From: JAHEEL01 sp963836085
GTDB lineage: Bacteria; Actinomycetota; Acidimicrobiia; Spongiisociales; UBA5794
Assembly: GCA_963836085.1 (NCBI GenBank)
Contig: CAWIHT010000009.1
Span: 1-64,000 of the forward strand
DNA length: 64,000 nt
Direction of reading: 5' to 3'
Part shown: positions 52,355 to 61,328 of the stretch, piece after piece
Position numbering within the stretch: the stretch's first letter is position 1
Layout of the letters: every line of letters starts with the position of its first letter
Program-made: the position numbers and the translations under genes
Notes under the pieces: generated by a model
Databases searched by the model: none
What the model saw: the letters and a program-made list of their open reading frames with translations, nothing else
Told to the model about the DNA's origin: nothing

Positions 52355-52924
52355 CTAGTACCCGAGCCAGTAGGCGACTTCGGCGCCGTATTCGATCGAG
52401 TCCGGGCAGATGTAGAACGGGGCCGCGGAGAACACGGCGGCGAAGGCGGCCAGGTCCTGCGACTCGAGTTCGAGCAGCGACTCGTTCCAGACGACGCGGA
52501 CGGCGAATGCCGGCGTCTGGCCCTGGGCCTCAAGTCGCTCGAGGTTGTAGCAAACGTGGTCGGCGGTTGCGAGGACGCCTTCACGTGTTCCTCCGGTCAC
52601 ACCAGATTCGACGAGTCCGACGAGGAGTGATTCGCGGGCGTCGGGTGTGCCGTACTCGGGGATGCCGCCCTCAGGGAGTTCGCTCTCCGGGGGTAGCGCC
52701 GCCGACGGGTCACCGTTGATCGTGGTGCTCGGGGCGAGCGTGGTTTCGGGGACCGACTCGCCGGTGGTCGTGGAAGTCTCCGTGCCCTCAGACGCTTGGG
52801 TCGCGGCGGCGACATCGTCATTTCCCCCGCTCGTGGCGCGCCCGATTCCGAATCCGATCAGAACGAGAAGGATCGCTGCGATGGGGATGCCGATGTAGAG
52901 ATAGCGGCGGTCGATGTCAGGCAT
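52355..52924 (-). CDS. Membrane-anchored extracytoplasmic protein, DUF732-like
   Basis: This 189-residue protein has one N-terminal membrane helix (YLYIGIPIAAILLVLIGFGI), a Ser/Thr/Glu-rich linker (about residues 35-90) and a small helical domain with two Cys (DHVCYNLERLE and FYICPDSIEYG) that could form a disulfide. This layout resembles actinobacterial DUF732 proteins of unknown role. It starts 35 bases after the end of the metzincin-like gene and is likely co-transcribed with it. Confidence 0.7.
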   Translation of the reverse strand: MPDIDRRYLYIGIPIAAILLVLIGFGIGRATSGGNDDVAAATQASEGTETSTTTGESVPETTLAPSTTINGDPSAALPPESELPEGGIPEYGTPDARESLLVGLVESGVTGGTREGVLATADHVCYNLERLEAQGQTPAFAVRVVWNESLLELESQDLAAFAAVFSAAPFYICPDSIEYGAEVAYWLGY

Positions 52925-52959
52925 TGACGCTGAGGATAGGCGTCATGCGTCGAAACAAC

Positions 52960-54744
52960 TCAGCCAAGGCTGCGGCGGAGGAACGCTGCCATCTGGGCGC
53001 GGGTGACGGGGTTGTCAGGGCAGTAGCGGGTATTGGACGGCGGGTTGCAGCCCATTGTGATGCCGGCGGTCCCCAGGCGGTCGATGTCGGTTTCGAAGAT
53101 GCTGCCATTGTCATCGACGAAGAGATCGCCCCCCCCGCTGTCGGTCAGGCCCAATGCGCGGGCAAGGAAGGCCGCCATCTGTCCCCTCGTCAGGCGGGTG
53201 TCGACGCAGAACCGATCGTTGGCTGGCGGATTGCACCCTTTCGAGATCCCCGCGGCTGCGAGTTGGTTGATGTCGTCTTCGAATACCGAACCGTTGTCAT
53301 CGACGAAGAAGTCGGTCGTCGTCGACGCCAATCCGAGCGACCGGTTCAAGAACGCCGCCATCTGCCCCCGTGTCACGCTCGAATCCGGACAGAACCGACT
53401 GTTCGACGGCGGGTTGCAGCCCTGGGTGATCCCCTCGTCCGCCATCCACTCGATGTCGCTGAAGAACGTGTGGGTCGCCGGAACATCAGAGAACGTGGCT
53501 GCGGCAAGCGGCGGATCGGGGTCGGGTGGATCCTCGCCGGCGATCACAACCGTGAAGATGTCGCCTGACCGGCCGACGACGGTGATCTCGGCATCTCCGA
53601 TGGTGATCGACGCGCCTGTTCCAAGCACATGGCCGAGCGGCTGTGAGTACGAAGCAAGATCGGATGTCACGAACGGAACGGGCGGCTCAGGGACCGTTCG
53701 GCGGTTGAGGCCCCAGCACGAATCGCAGCGGGGTACTTCGTAGACCTCGACACCATTCCATGCGGCCTCGAACGGGTCGTGGGCCGACGACACGCGGGAC
53801 CCGAGGACGAAGTACCGAGACCCTTCGTCGATGACAACAGCCTGGAAGCCGGGCGAACCGACGCTGCCGAGCGGGATGGTGGCGGTGTGGCCATCCCAAA
53901 CCGCCACATCGCCGACATCGATCCACCCGGCGGCATACCGATTGATCGCGATGGTGGCATAGGGGTCCGGGTACGTACCCCAGCGGGTCCACCCGCCATC
54001 CGTCCACATTCCGTAGTTCCCGGACATGGAATCAATGGCGTTGTCGTACTCCGAAGCGGAGGCTCCAGTGTATGAGTGAGGCCACGAGATCATGTGACCC
54101 ATCTCGTGGGCGAGCGCTGACCACGGGACGCTCGAGACGCCAACGTTGCCCTGTCGCAAGTTGGCCGGGTACGTTGTCGGGCAGGAGGCAGACGATCCGG
54201 GGCAGACGTAGCCGGGTCCAGCGTATCCGCCGCCACCGGCGCGAATGATGAGCGCCGCGTTCGAACTCCCGGTCGCGTGGGCCGCAGCCCAAGAGGAGCA
54301 GTTCTGGCCGGACGGCACGGTCCCGCCGATGATGAAATCGGGGTCGTACCTGCCTTCTGAGAGCCACGAGTAGTAGGCGGTCATGCGCGTCTCAGCTTCC
54401 GAGGCGAACTCGGCGGCGGTGTATGGAACCGGGCCCGAGTCGGGGCACGACCAGACCTCGAAGACGTCGTGGCCGAGCGTGTATCTGCGGGTCTCTTCCG
54501 GATAGAGGAGGAGGCCAAGGGGATCGCCGGCTTCTGCCGTCTGTGGACCGAGGAGGTTGAGCGTCCCGGCCGACTCATATGGGATACCGTCGATGATGTC
54601 GTCCCCGAGGGATTCCGACGCTGCGGCGTGGGTCGCGCTCGGGACGAAGGCGGCGAGCATCAGGGCCGCACTGATCAAAGCCAGTGCGCCACGAAGCGAG
54701 CGCCAGCATCGACGCATCGTGAACGATCGTCCGTACGAGTGCAT
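52960..54744 (-). CDS. Secreted metzincin-like metalloprotease with three SLH repeats
   Basis: The signal peptide is ALALISAALMLAAFVPSATHA. The central region has LAHEMGHMISWPH, which fits HExxHxxxxxH with the third His at the metzincin spacing but Ser in place of the usual Gly. A Met-turn-like SMSGNYGMW follows about 30 residues later. It is followed by a strand-rich domain and three SLH repeats (GCNPPSNSRFCPD, GCNPPANDRFCVD, GCNPPSNTRYCPD). It would be a wall-bound protease facing outward. ATG 54744 is preferred over the GTG at 54774; ATG 54717 is also possible. Confidence 0.82.
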   Translation of the reverse strand: MHSYGRSFTMRRCWRSLRGALALISAALMLAAFVPSATHAAASESLGDDIIDGIPYESAGTLNLLGPQTAEAGDPLGLLLYPEETRRYTLGHDVFEVWSCPDSGPVPYTAAEFASEAETRMTAYYSWLSEGRYDPDFIIGGTVPSGQNCSSWAAAHATGSSNAALIIRAGGGGYAGPGYVCPGSSASCPTTYPANLRQGNVGVSSVPWSALAHEMGHMISWPHSYTGASASEYDNAIDSMSGNYGMWTDGGWTRWGTYPDPYATIAINRYAAGWIDVGDVAVWDGHTATIPLGSVGSPGFQAVVIDEGSRYFVLGSRVSSAHDPFEAAWNGVEVYEVPRCDSCWGLNRRTVPEPPVPFVTSDLASYSQPLGHVLGTGASITIGDAEITVVGRSGDIFTVVIAGEDPPDPDPPLAAATFSDVPATHTFFSDIEWMADEGITQGCNPPSNSRFCPDSSVTRGQMAAFLNRSLGLASTTTDFFVDDNGSVFEDDINQLAAAGISKGCNPPANDRFCVDTRLTRGQMAAFLARALGLTDSGGGDLFVDDNGSIFETDIDRLGTAGITMGCNPPSNTRYCPDNPVTRAQMAAFLRRSLG

Positions 54745-54846
54745 TCCTACGTCTCTCTTCGGCAGAAGGAACACCCAACATGAGAACTACCGGTACAGGC
54801 ACCGGGAGCGTCAGACGCCTCCGTCCGTCGTGAAGGGAGCACACCC

Positions 54847-55212
54847 ATGAAACGTCGAGCGAGAAGGCTGATCTTGATAGCCGCCGCGATGGCCATCGTC
54901 TTGGTCCCGGTAGCAGCGATCGCCGGGGCGGGCTTCACCGATGTCGCAGACGACAGCGTGTTCGTCGCCGACATCCAGTGGATGGCTGACAACGGCATCA
55001 CCACCGGCTGCAATCCGCCCACCAACGATCGCTACTGCCCAGGCAGCGACGTCACCCGCGAGCAGATGGCGGCATTCATGCATCGACTCGCCGTTGGCCA
55101 GGTTGTTGATGCTGCGACGGTCGAAGGGATGTCGGCCGCGGACCTCGTCGGACAGACCGGTCCTGCCGGTCACGGTGAGCATGCCCTCCGGGCATCACAG
55201 ATGCGACATTGA
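54847..55212 (+). CDS. Small secreted protein with one SLH repeat
   Basis: This 121-residue protein has a signal peptide (LILIAAAMAIVLVPVAAIAGA) and one SLH repeat (GFTDVADDSVFVADIQWMAD, GCNPPTNDRYCPG, TREQMAAFMHRLA). A tail follows with VVDAATVEGMSAADLVGQTGPAG. The tail looks like the beginning of a longer, perhaps collagen-like region but ends after 25 residues, so the gene may be truncated. It is divergent from the metzincin-like gene. Confidence 0.7.
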   Translation: MKRRARRLILIAAAMAIVLVPVAAIAGAGFTDVADDSVFVADIQWMADNGITTGCNPPTNDRYCPGSDVTREQMAAFMHRLAVGQVVDAATVEGMSAADLVGQTGPAGHGEHALRASQMRH

Positions 55213-55358
55213 GGTCTTCGCCACGGTCCCTACACGGAAGCCTTGTTCCCGACGTCAGCCGGCACATAGGGATCAGAAACATGTCGGACACGAAGACGCG
55301 GACCGGTTCGGCTCGCGTCGTCTGCATCGACCTCACGCCTTGGGACGGATCGTATCCG

Positions 55359-56432
55359 TCAGCGAATGGCGTGGACGACGGTTCCGATCTCCGCCCACGC
55401 GTAGAGCGCTCGCGCCTTCGCGTCGGACTGGCGGACACAGCCTCCGGAGCGGTGTGTTCCGAGTTGGGCCTCGGTCTGCAGCGGCTTCCCGTTGGAGTAC
55501 CGCGGGATCGAGTGGAACCCGTACGCCCACTGGTTTCCCCACGTGCCTGGGCGGACGAACCGCACCATGTGCTTCATGGTGATGCCGCCGTACGGAGCCC
55601 AGGCGTTGACCGACTTCGAGTACACCTTGTAGGTACCGAGGTGGGGGATACCGATGCGGCCTGAGACGAGGTAGGTGTCGACGAGTTGTTCATGCTCGTC
55701 AATCATCCAAACCTGCTGTTGGGAGTTTGAATAGATAATGCGCTTGCCGCTTCCGACCTGGGGGTACGGCGGTGGTGGGCGCTCCGGCGGTACGTTTGGC
55801 GTGAGGTCGAGGGCCCGGGCCATGAACACGGCCATCTGGCGGCGGGGGAGGCTGTCGACCGGGCAGTACTCGCCGGTCCGACATCCGGCCGTGATTCCGG
55901 CGGCCGCGATGGCATTGATGTCGGCTTCGAATTCGCTGTCGTTGTCGTCGGCGAAGTGGTCGCCGTCAACACGCGGGATGTCCAGCGCACGAACCATGAA
56001 CGCGGCCATCTCGGCACGGGTGACTCGGCGGTCGGGGCAGAACTGGTCGTTCGCCGGCGGATTGCATCCCTTGGTGATACCGGCAGCGGCCAGCGCCTCG
56101 ATATCGCCACGATGGGGCGATTCGGCGGTGTCGGTGAACTGAGTGGCGGAACTGGCTGGGAGGTCGAGCGTGCGCACGAAGATCGAAGCCATCTCGCCAC
56201 GGCTGAGGATCTTGTCGGGGCAGAAGCGGTCGTTGGAGGGTGGGTTGCAGCCCTTCGTGATGCCCACGGCGGCGATCGCCTCGATGAACCCTTCCTCGGC
56301 CATCAGATCGTCGTCCAGGAACGTTCCACCAGGGGGGAGCTCCGGCTCGGCAGCAGAAGCCGCAGGGGCTGCTGAGAGGACCATCGCGAGAAGCGCAATG
56401 AGTATCAATGTTCGCCGAACCGTCCGTGCCAC
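55359..56432 (-). CDS. Secreted L,D-transpeptidase with three SLH repeats
   Basis: This protein has 357 residues from GTG 56432. After a signal peptide (LILIALLAMVLSAAPAASA) come three SLH repeats (GCNPPSNDRFCPD, GCNPPANDQFCPD and a short GCRTGEYCPVD unit). Then comes a YkuD domain with IIYSNSQQQVWMIDEHEQL, GYFHSIPRY-like GFHSIPRY and the active site THRSGGCVRQSD, where the Cys and Arg are conserved. YkuD enzymes form 3-3 cross-links in peptidoglycan or attach proteins. The first 20 residues after the signal (PPGGTFLDDDLMAEEGFIEA) nearly repeat the VanW protein at 798-2054, showing that the two share an SLH module. Confidence 0.88.
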   Translation of the reverse strand: MARTVRRTLILIALLAMVLSAAPAASAAEPELPPGGTFLDDDLMAEEGFIEAIAAVGITKGCNPPSNDRFCPDKILSRGEMASIFVRTLDLPASSATQFTDTAESPHRGDIEALAAAGITKGCNPPANDQFCPDRRVTRAEMAAFMVRALDIPRVDGDHFADDNDSEFEADINAIAAAGITAGCRTGEYCPVDSLPRRQMAVFMARALDLTPNVPPERPPPPYPQVGSGKRIIYSNSQQQVWMIDEHEQLVDTYLVSGRIGIPHLGTYKVYSKSVNAWAPYGGITMKHMVRFVRPGTWGNQWAYGFHSIPRYSNGKPLQTEAQLGTHRSGGCVRQSDAKARALYAWAEIGTVVHAIR

Positions 56433-56536
56433 GCCGTCTCCGTTCTCTGCGCGTCGAACGAGTATCGACGCGCAACGGCTTCCACTCAAGTCAATGCTTG
56501 GGTCCGTCGCCCCATTTTTTGGCCGAAGTGCGGCGG

Positions 56537-57961
56537 CTACTCGACCTCGAAGCCTGCGTAGAGGTCGATCAGCGTCTGCTGCTGAACCGACCAGTTGTAG
56601 CGTTTCGCAGCACGTTCGAGGCCTGCCGTGTAGCGGCCCGGGTCCGAGAGGATCCGGCGCATCGCCGCCGCGAGCGCATCGGCGTCTTCCGAATCACAGA
56701 CCTCGCCGATCTGCTCTTCTTTCACGACTCTGCCAATCTCGGGGGAGTCCGAGCCGATCACCGGAATCCCGGCCATGGCGTACTCAAACAACTTGTTCGG
56801 CAGCGACGTGTGATAGGACACCGAGGAGTTCACGATGTTCGCGAGTCCGATGTCCGCAGATGCCGAGTAGGAGATCAATTCGTCGTTCGGCACCGGTCCG
56901 AAGAACAGCACCTTGTCGGTGAGGCCGCGTTCTGCAACCAGATCCTCCAGGGTGGGTCGGTAGTACCCGTAGCCGATGACGACCAGGACGACGTCGTCGA
57001 GTTGGGTCACAGCCTCGATAGCGGGTTCGATCCCGCGGTTCTCCTGGATCGATCCCTGGTAGATGACGATGCGCTTGTTGGGTGCAATGTCGAGTTCGGC
57101 TCGGAGGTCTTTCGATGGGTCGATCTCCGTTGGGACCGGCACGTTGAGTACGACAACGCTCGGATCAGGAATCGTGCCGTACAGATTCCGGTTCCAGTCG
57201 ATCCACGAAGGGCTGGCGACGATCATCGCGTCGGCCTGGGGGAGGTAGTGACCCTCTTCAGCAATCGCGTCCTGCCTCCACTCGTCGGTCATGAGGTTGC
57301 GTTCGGTATGCAGTTCGTGCGAGTCGTAGACGAGCTTGGACCCCGTCTTCTCCTTGCAGGTCGCCCCGATCTTGAGGGTGTTGAGATCGTGCGAGTGGAA
57401 TACGTCGGCGCCGGAACTCACACCGATGTTGATCATGCGGCCATAGATCGCCTTGTGCTTCAGCCATTGCGATTGCTGCCCGAGCAGAGCCTTGGCATAC
57501 CGGAACACAAGTCGGGCAAGGCGGGCGAAGGATCGGAGGATCGGCGTCGTCAGCTTCCCCCACATCACCTTGAACGGCCCCGGCGGCACGTCCGGTGGAC
57601 GGACGGTGACGGTGGATGGAGCGCCCGCGCTGCCGGGGGAGTCGGTTGACGGAGCGGAGAGCATGCCGAGTTCACGGACGGTCGCCTCGTTGTACGCCTC
57701 TCCGGTCAGGCGAACGTGGCGTGACTCGATCGAACCCGCGTACTTCTGTGCCAGCCGATTCATCGCCGGGACACCGAAACTGGAGCGGGGAACGCGGATG
57801 ACGTGGATCCCGTCCGGCGTCGTCTCCTCCATCGGCGTCACCTTGGGGACGTACAACGCAACCACCGTCACGTCGTGGCCGGCGTTGACGAGGGTGGCTG
57901 CTTCCTTGGTGACCCGGGCGTCGTACTCGAACGAGTTCTTCACGAACATGCAGACTTTCAT
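56537..57961 (-). CDS. GT4-family glycosyltransferase
   Basis: This 474-residue GT-B enzyme has the N-terminal donor-fold opening KVCMFVKNSFEYDARVTKEA, HSHDLNTL, YDSHELHTERNLM, and the C-terminal QGSIQENRGIEPAIEAV and LPNKLFEYAMAGIPVIGS. ExF-type donor contacts (PNKLFEYAMAG) are present. A disordered Pro/Ser-rich insertion lies at about residues 110-135. ATG 57961 begins the fold; the much longer upstream frame is antisense to the next gene and was discarded. It probably adds one sugar to the locus's glycan. Confidence 0.9.
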   Translation of the reverse strand: MKVCMFVKNSFEYDARVTKEAATLVNAGHDVTVVALYVPKVTPMEETTPDGIHVIRVPRSSFGVPAMNRLAQKYAGSIESRHVRLTGEAYNEATVRELGMLSAPSTDSPGSAGAPSTVTVRPPDVPPGPFKVMWGKLTTPILRSFARLARLVFRYAKALLGQQSQWLKHKAIYGRMINIGVSSGADVFHSHDLNTLKIGATCKEKTGSKLVYDSHELHTERNLMTDEWRQDAIAEEGHYLPQADAMIVASPSWIDWNRNLYGTIPDPSVVVLNVPVPTEIDPSKDLRAELDIAPNKRIVIYQGSIQENRGIEPAIEAVTQLDDVVLVVIGYGYYRPTLEDLVAERGLTDKVLFFGPVPNDELISYSASADIGLANIVNSSVSYHTSLPNKLFEYAMAGIPVIGSDSPEIGRVVKEEQIGEVCDSEDADALAAAMRRILSDPGRYTAGLERAAKRYNWSVQQQTLIDLYAGFEVE

Positions 57962-57968
57962 AGACGCA

Positions 57969-57974
57969 AGTATG
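57969..57974 (-). promoter_or_regulatory. Candidate -10 element of the GT4 gene
   Basis: CATACT on the minus strand (reverse complement of AGTATG) ends 7 bases before the ATG at 57961; leaderless-type spacing. Confidence 0.35.
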
Positions 57975-58007
57975 GCAGTGAGGAGAACCGGAGTACCGTG
58001 TCCACCC

Positions 58008-59522
58008 GTGGACGAGCAACGACGCATCGAAGAACTCGAGCAGGCGCTGCGCGACGAGCGCATCGAACGCGACGCTGCGCAGCGGCGCATCGGAGAGTTG
58101 CAGGAGCGGGCCGACCTCTGGCGGAGCCGAGCAGAGGAGCGAACCGAACGGATCGACCGTCTCGTCGCCGAGCGCGACTTCCTTCGTGAGAAGAGCACTC
58201 GGTTCCGATTCAAGGCCCCGTGGCCGGCCGACCGCCAGCCGGAGGCTGCTCCGGCGCCGGTCATGACAGAGGTTCCGACGGCCAGCGAGTCGGTGGCTCG
58301 ACCGATCCCCTCCATGCCTGCTGTGCGCATCGCGGGTCTCGCCGTTGACCACCACGTCTCGCGCGTGCTCAAGGAGACCGATGTGCAATCGGTCGACGAG
58401 CATTCACTGGTCGAGGCCGATGCTGTGGTCGTCGAACTCCGCGCCCTCGCAACGGTCGACATGACCGTCGTCGACGCGATCGAAGCGTGGGCGAACCTGG
58501 ATGCGCGCCAACCGCTCGTCGTCATCGGCGACACCGATTCGCCGCTCGGGGCCGTCGCCGACGTCGTGATTCCGCCAGAAGAGATCATCACCTTCGACCC
58601 CGATCGCCACAACCCCATGAGAGATCGTCGCCGCGATGCGGCGGGCGAAGACACCCTCGATGCCGTCGCTGCGGCAGCATCCGGTACACCGCTGCTCGAG
58701 GAGGGTGCCGAAGTCCCCGAGACCGAGGACGGGAGGGACCGACTCGCCGTCCACGCACGCCGCTGGGCCTACCGCCGCAGGGCGCCGTGGGTGATGGCGC
58801 ACCGACTTCTCGACCGGGCGGGGGTGCCGCACACGCCACCGGTTCAGCGCGTCGCTGGTCTGCTCGTGTCGATGCGACCCGACGATGTCGTGCTTGCCGC
58901 TCAGCGATTCGCCGCGCAGACCTATGGGGCGAAGGAACTCGTGGTTGTGTGCCACGGCTTTGACACGGGCGCCGTGACCGCCGCCCTCGGGTCCGGAGGA
59001 ATGCCATTCCAGGTCATCGGCGTCTCCAAGGATCATCCGCTCGGCACCTGCCTCAACGTCGCGGCGGAGGCAACCTCGGCCGACGTGCTGGCCAAGATCG
59101 ACGACGACGACCACTACGGGCCTGGCTTCCTCGTCGACGCCGTCGACGCGCTCCACTACTCCCATGCCGAGATCGTGGGGAAGGCGGCCCACTACACCTA
59201 CGTCCAAGGGAGCGACGTCACCGTGCTGCGGCGACCCGACGACGAGGAACGGTTTGTTGATGGGGCAGTCGCCGGAGGGTCGATGGTCTTTCAGCGTCGA
59301 GTCTGGGAAGACGTTCGATTCCCCATCAAGCCACGGCGGGTCGATGCTCTCTTCCTGCGCGGTGCCCGCACCCTCGGGGCCCGGGTCTTTGCGAACACGA
59401 GATGGGACTTCGTGTATACACGCAGGGCCACCGACCAGACCTGGCGCGCCGACGATGATGTGTTCCTGGCCAATACGTTCCCGGCCTGGGATGGGGATCA
59501 CCCCGAGCGTGCGGACGCGTGA
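58008..59522 (+). CDS. Coiled-coil GT2-like glycosyltransferase
   Basis: This protein has 504 residues from GTG 58008. A coiled coil covers about residues 1-60 (RRIEELEQALRDERIERD). A Rossmann-like region follows (about 95-200, VVVIGDTDSPLG-type segment LVVIGDTDSPLG). A GT-A domain at about 285-450 has VAGLLVSMRPDDVVLAAQRF, VIGVSKDHPLGTCLNVAAEA and the metal motif LAKIDDDDHYGPGF. ATG 57972 is an alternative start, but the 12 codons it would add use rare codons and come within 10 bases of the divergent GT4 start. Acceptor and donor unknown. Confidence 0.8.
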   Translation: MDEQRRIEELEQALRDERIERDAAQRRIGELQERADLWRSRAEERTERIDRLVAERDFLREKSTRFRFKAPWPADRQPEAAPAPVMTEVPTASESVARPIPSMPAVRIAGLAVDHHVSRVLKETDVQSVDEHSLVEADAVVVELRALATVDMTVVDAIEAWANLDARQPLVVIGDTDSPLGAVADVVIPPEEIITFDPDRHNPMRDRRRDAAGEDTLDAVAAAASGTPLLEEGAEVPETEDGRDRLAVHARRWAYRRRAPWVMAHRLLDRAGVPHTPPVQRVAGLLVSMRPDDVVLAAQRFAAQTYGAKELVVVCHGFDTGAVTAALGSGGMPFQVIGVSKDHPLGTCLNVAAEATSADVLAKIDDDDHYGPGFLVDAVDALHYSHAEIVGKAAHYTYVQGSDVTVLRRPDDEERFVDGAVAGGSMVFQRRVWEDVRFPIKPRRVDALFLRGARTLGARVFANTRWDFVYTRRATDQTWRADDDVFLANTFPAWDGDHPERADA

Positions 59523-59539
59523 TCTTTGGGATCGCCTCC

Positions 59540-59545
59540 TAGTAT
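59540..59545 (+). promoter_or_regulatory. Candidate -10 element of the CgeB-like GT gene
   Basis: TAGTAT (TANNNT) ends 7 bases before ATG 59553. Confidence 0.4.
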
Positions 59546-59552
59546 CGGTTCC

Positions 59553-61328
59553 ATGCGAATCACTCTCGTTGCCACCGGGGATGCCACCCGCGATCCCCGG
59601 ATCCGTGTGCTCGCTCGCACGCTGCGCGATGCCGGCCACACGGTCACCATCGTCTGCGGGGGAAAGGGTGAGAGTCCCGACGAGGGGATCCAACTCGTGC
59701 GGGTTCCGAGCCGCTATCCGCAAGGCTCTGGGCGCATCAAGTGGACGGCCCGGCGTCTTCAGCCGTCCGGGATACGCACGGCGATCTATCGGTCGAAGCT
59801 CGTTGCGGCGACGATCGCCACCGAGCCCGACATCATCTACGCCACCTCTCGCAACGCACTGCAGATTGCCGTCGATGCCGCGGTCGACGATTCAGTAGCG
59901 GTCGCGCGGCTGCCGGAGTGGGGATCGGTCGGTGCTCGCGATCTTGTGGACCTGGCCCCCCACGACCAGAAGTGGAGCGAGTCGCCGGCGGGTCCGGGCA
60001 TCGGATACCACACCGACGCCGACGACCGAGGGCCGTGGTACCCGGAACCAGATCGCTACAAGGGTCGGCGCGTGCTGCTCGCCTACCGGAGGACGGAGAC
60101 GACCCCCGGTCGCTACCTCGAGCGGGGACTCGAGCGAGCCGGGTTCACCATCGACCATCACAATGACGTCGTCGATTGGGGCGAGGTCGATCCCGAGACG
60201 GAGTTCGCCGTGTTTGTCGAGTCCCCGCATCCCGCCATCGAGGTGAGAGGAGAGAACCCGGGGATTCCCGTGCTCTTCTGGGCCCACCACGGTGACCACT
60301 CGACCCCCGTGCACGTGCGCTTGACCCGGCGCTACGGGGCGCATGCGGTCCTGTTGGCCCACTCCTGGCACCTCGCCCATCGATTCCCGGTGCCCATCCA
60401 TCGGTTCCCCTTCGGGTATCCGTCAGAACTCCTCGACTCCTCCGTGCCGTGGATGGACCGCCCATATGACATCGGATTCGTCGGAGCGCAGATTCGACGC
60501 GAGGGTGGTACGTACGCGAGGCGGCAGCAGTTGGTCGCCGCCGCTGAGGACGGAATGCCCGCCGACCGCCGGTGCATCGAGTCCGCGGTCGATGCCAACC
60601 GTCTCGCCGAGATCTACGCAAACTCGAAGACCGTGTTCAACGAGGGCGGCCTGCGCCACTACCCGATCACGATGCGGGTGTTCGAAGCCATCGGGTCGGG
60701 AGCGTTGCTGGTCACGGACGACATCCCCGGCACCGACTGCCTGTTCACCCCGGGCGATCACTACGAAATCCTCGACGACGCGATCGTCGAGCAGGCCGAG
60801 CGGCTGTCGGCGGATCCGGAGACGGGCGACCGTGCAGCGGCGGCACTCGAATTCGCACGAGGCCGGCACGACTACGACCACCGGATCGACGAACTTGTAG
60901 CAATCGCCGAGAGCATCGACACCAACGAGATGCACCCCGTCGGCGACGATCGGGAGATGTCGCCGCTCGCCGCGTTGATCGATGCCGATGCACTAGTCCA
61001 TGGCGTCGCGGCGTTCGACGCGCCCAACCTTGCCGACGAACTCCCGTGGCGAGCCGTATGGACCGACGATGACCGAACCGGTGGGCGGGGACCGAAGTGG
61101 TTCGATGCTGTCGCGATCGGTCCCGGCTTCGGCGGCGACGTCGATGCCGCGGTCCAGGCTGCGCGGCGCTTCGTGTACGCAGAGGGTCCCCGGAACGCGG
61201 ACATCGTGAAGGCGGCCGAAGCGGCCCACGACGAGATCATCGTTGATGCGACCGGGGATCTGATTCGGATTGATCTGCTCGCCGAGGGCTATCGCGTGTT
61301 CCCCGACGGACATCGGCTCGCCCGATGA
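59553..61328 (+). CDS. CgeB-like GT-B glycosyltransferase
   Basis: This 591-residue protein has an N-terminal GT4-like half (ITLVATGDATRDPRIRVLAR, IIYATSRNALQIAVDAA). A CgeB-like module follows at about 165-455, with GRRVLLAYRRTET, FWAHHGDHSTPVH, YDIGFVGAQIRREGGTY, VFNEGGLRHYPITMRVFEA and GSGALLVTDDIPG. A C-terminal Rossmann-like region of about 110 residues with FDAVAIGPGFGGDVDAAV follows. The stop overlaps the next gene by ATGA, so the two are coupled. Confidence 0.85.
   Translation: MRITLVATGDATRDPRIRVLARTLRDAGHTVTIVCGGKGESPDEGIQLVRVPSRYPQGSGRIKWTARRLQPSGIRTAIYRSKLVAATIATEPDIIYATSRNALQIAVDAAVDDSVAVARLPEWGSVGARDLVDLAPHDQKWSESPAGPGIGYHTDADDRGPWYPEPDRYKGRRVLLAYRRTETTPGRYLERGLERAGFTIDHHNDVVDWGEVDPETEFAVFVESPHPAIEVRGENPGIPVLFWAHHGDHSTPVHVRLTRRYGAHAVLLAHSWHLAHRFPVPIHRFPFGYPSELLDSSVPWMDRPYDIGFVGAQIRREGGTYARRQQLVAAAEDGMPADRRCIESAVDANRLAEIYANSKTVFNEGGLRHYPITMRVFEAIGSGALLVTDDIPGTDCLFTPGDHYEILDDAIVEQAERLSADPETGDRAAAALEFARGRHDYDHRIDELVAIAESIDTNEMHPVGDDREMSPLAALIDADALVHGVAAFDAPNLADELPWRAVWTDDDRTGGRGPKWFDAVAIGPGFGGDVDAAVQAARRFVYAEGPRNADIVKAAEAAHDEIIVDATGDLIRIDLLAEGYRVFPDGHRLAR

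Noticed and set aside
56537..58654. Single 705-residue protein on the minus strand
   Set aside because: The first 230 or so residues are Ser/Arg-rich antisense of the GT2-like gene; the GT4 fold starts at 57961.
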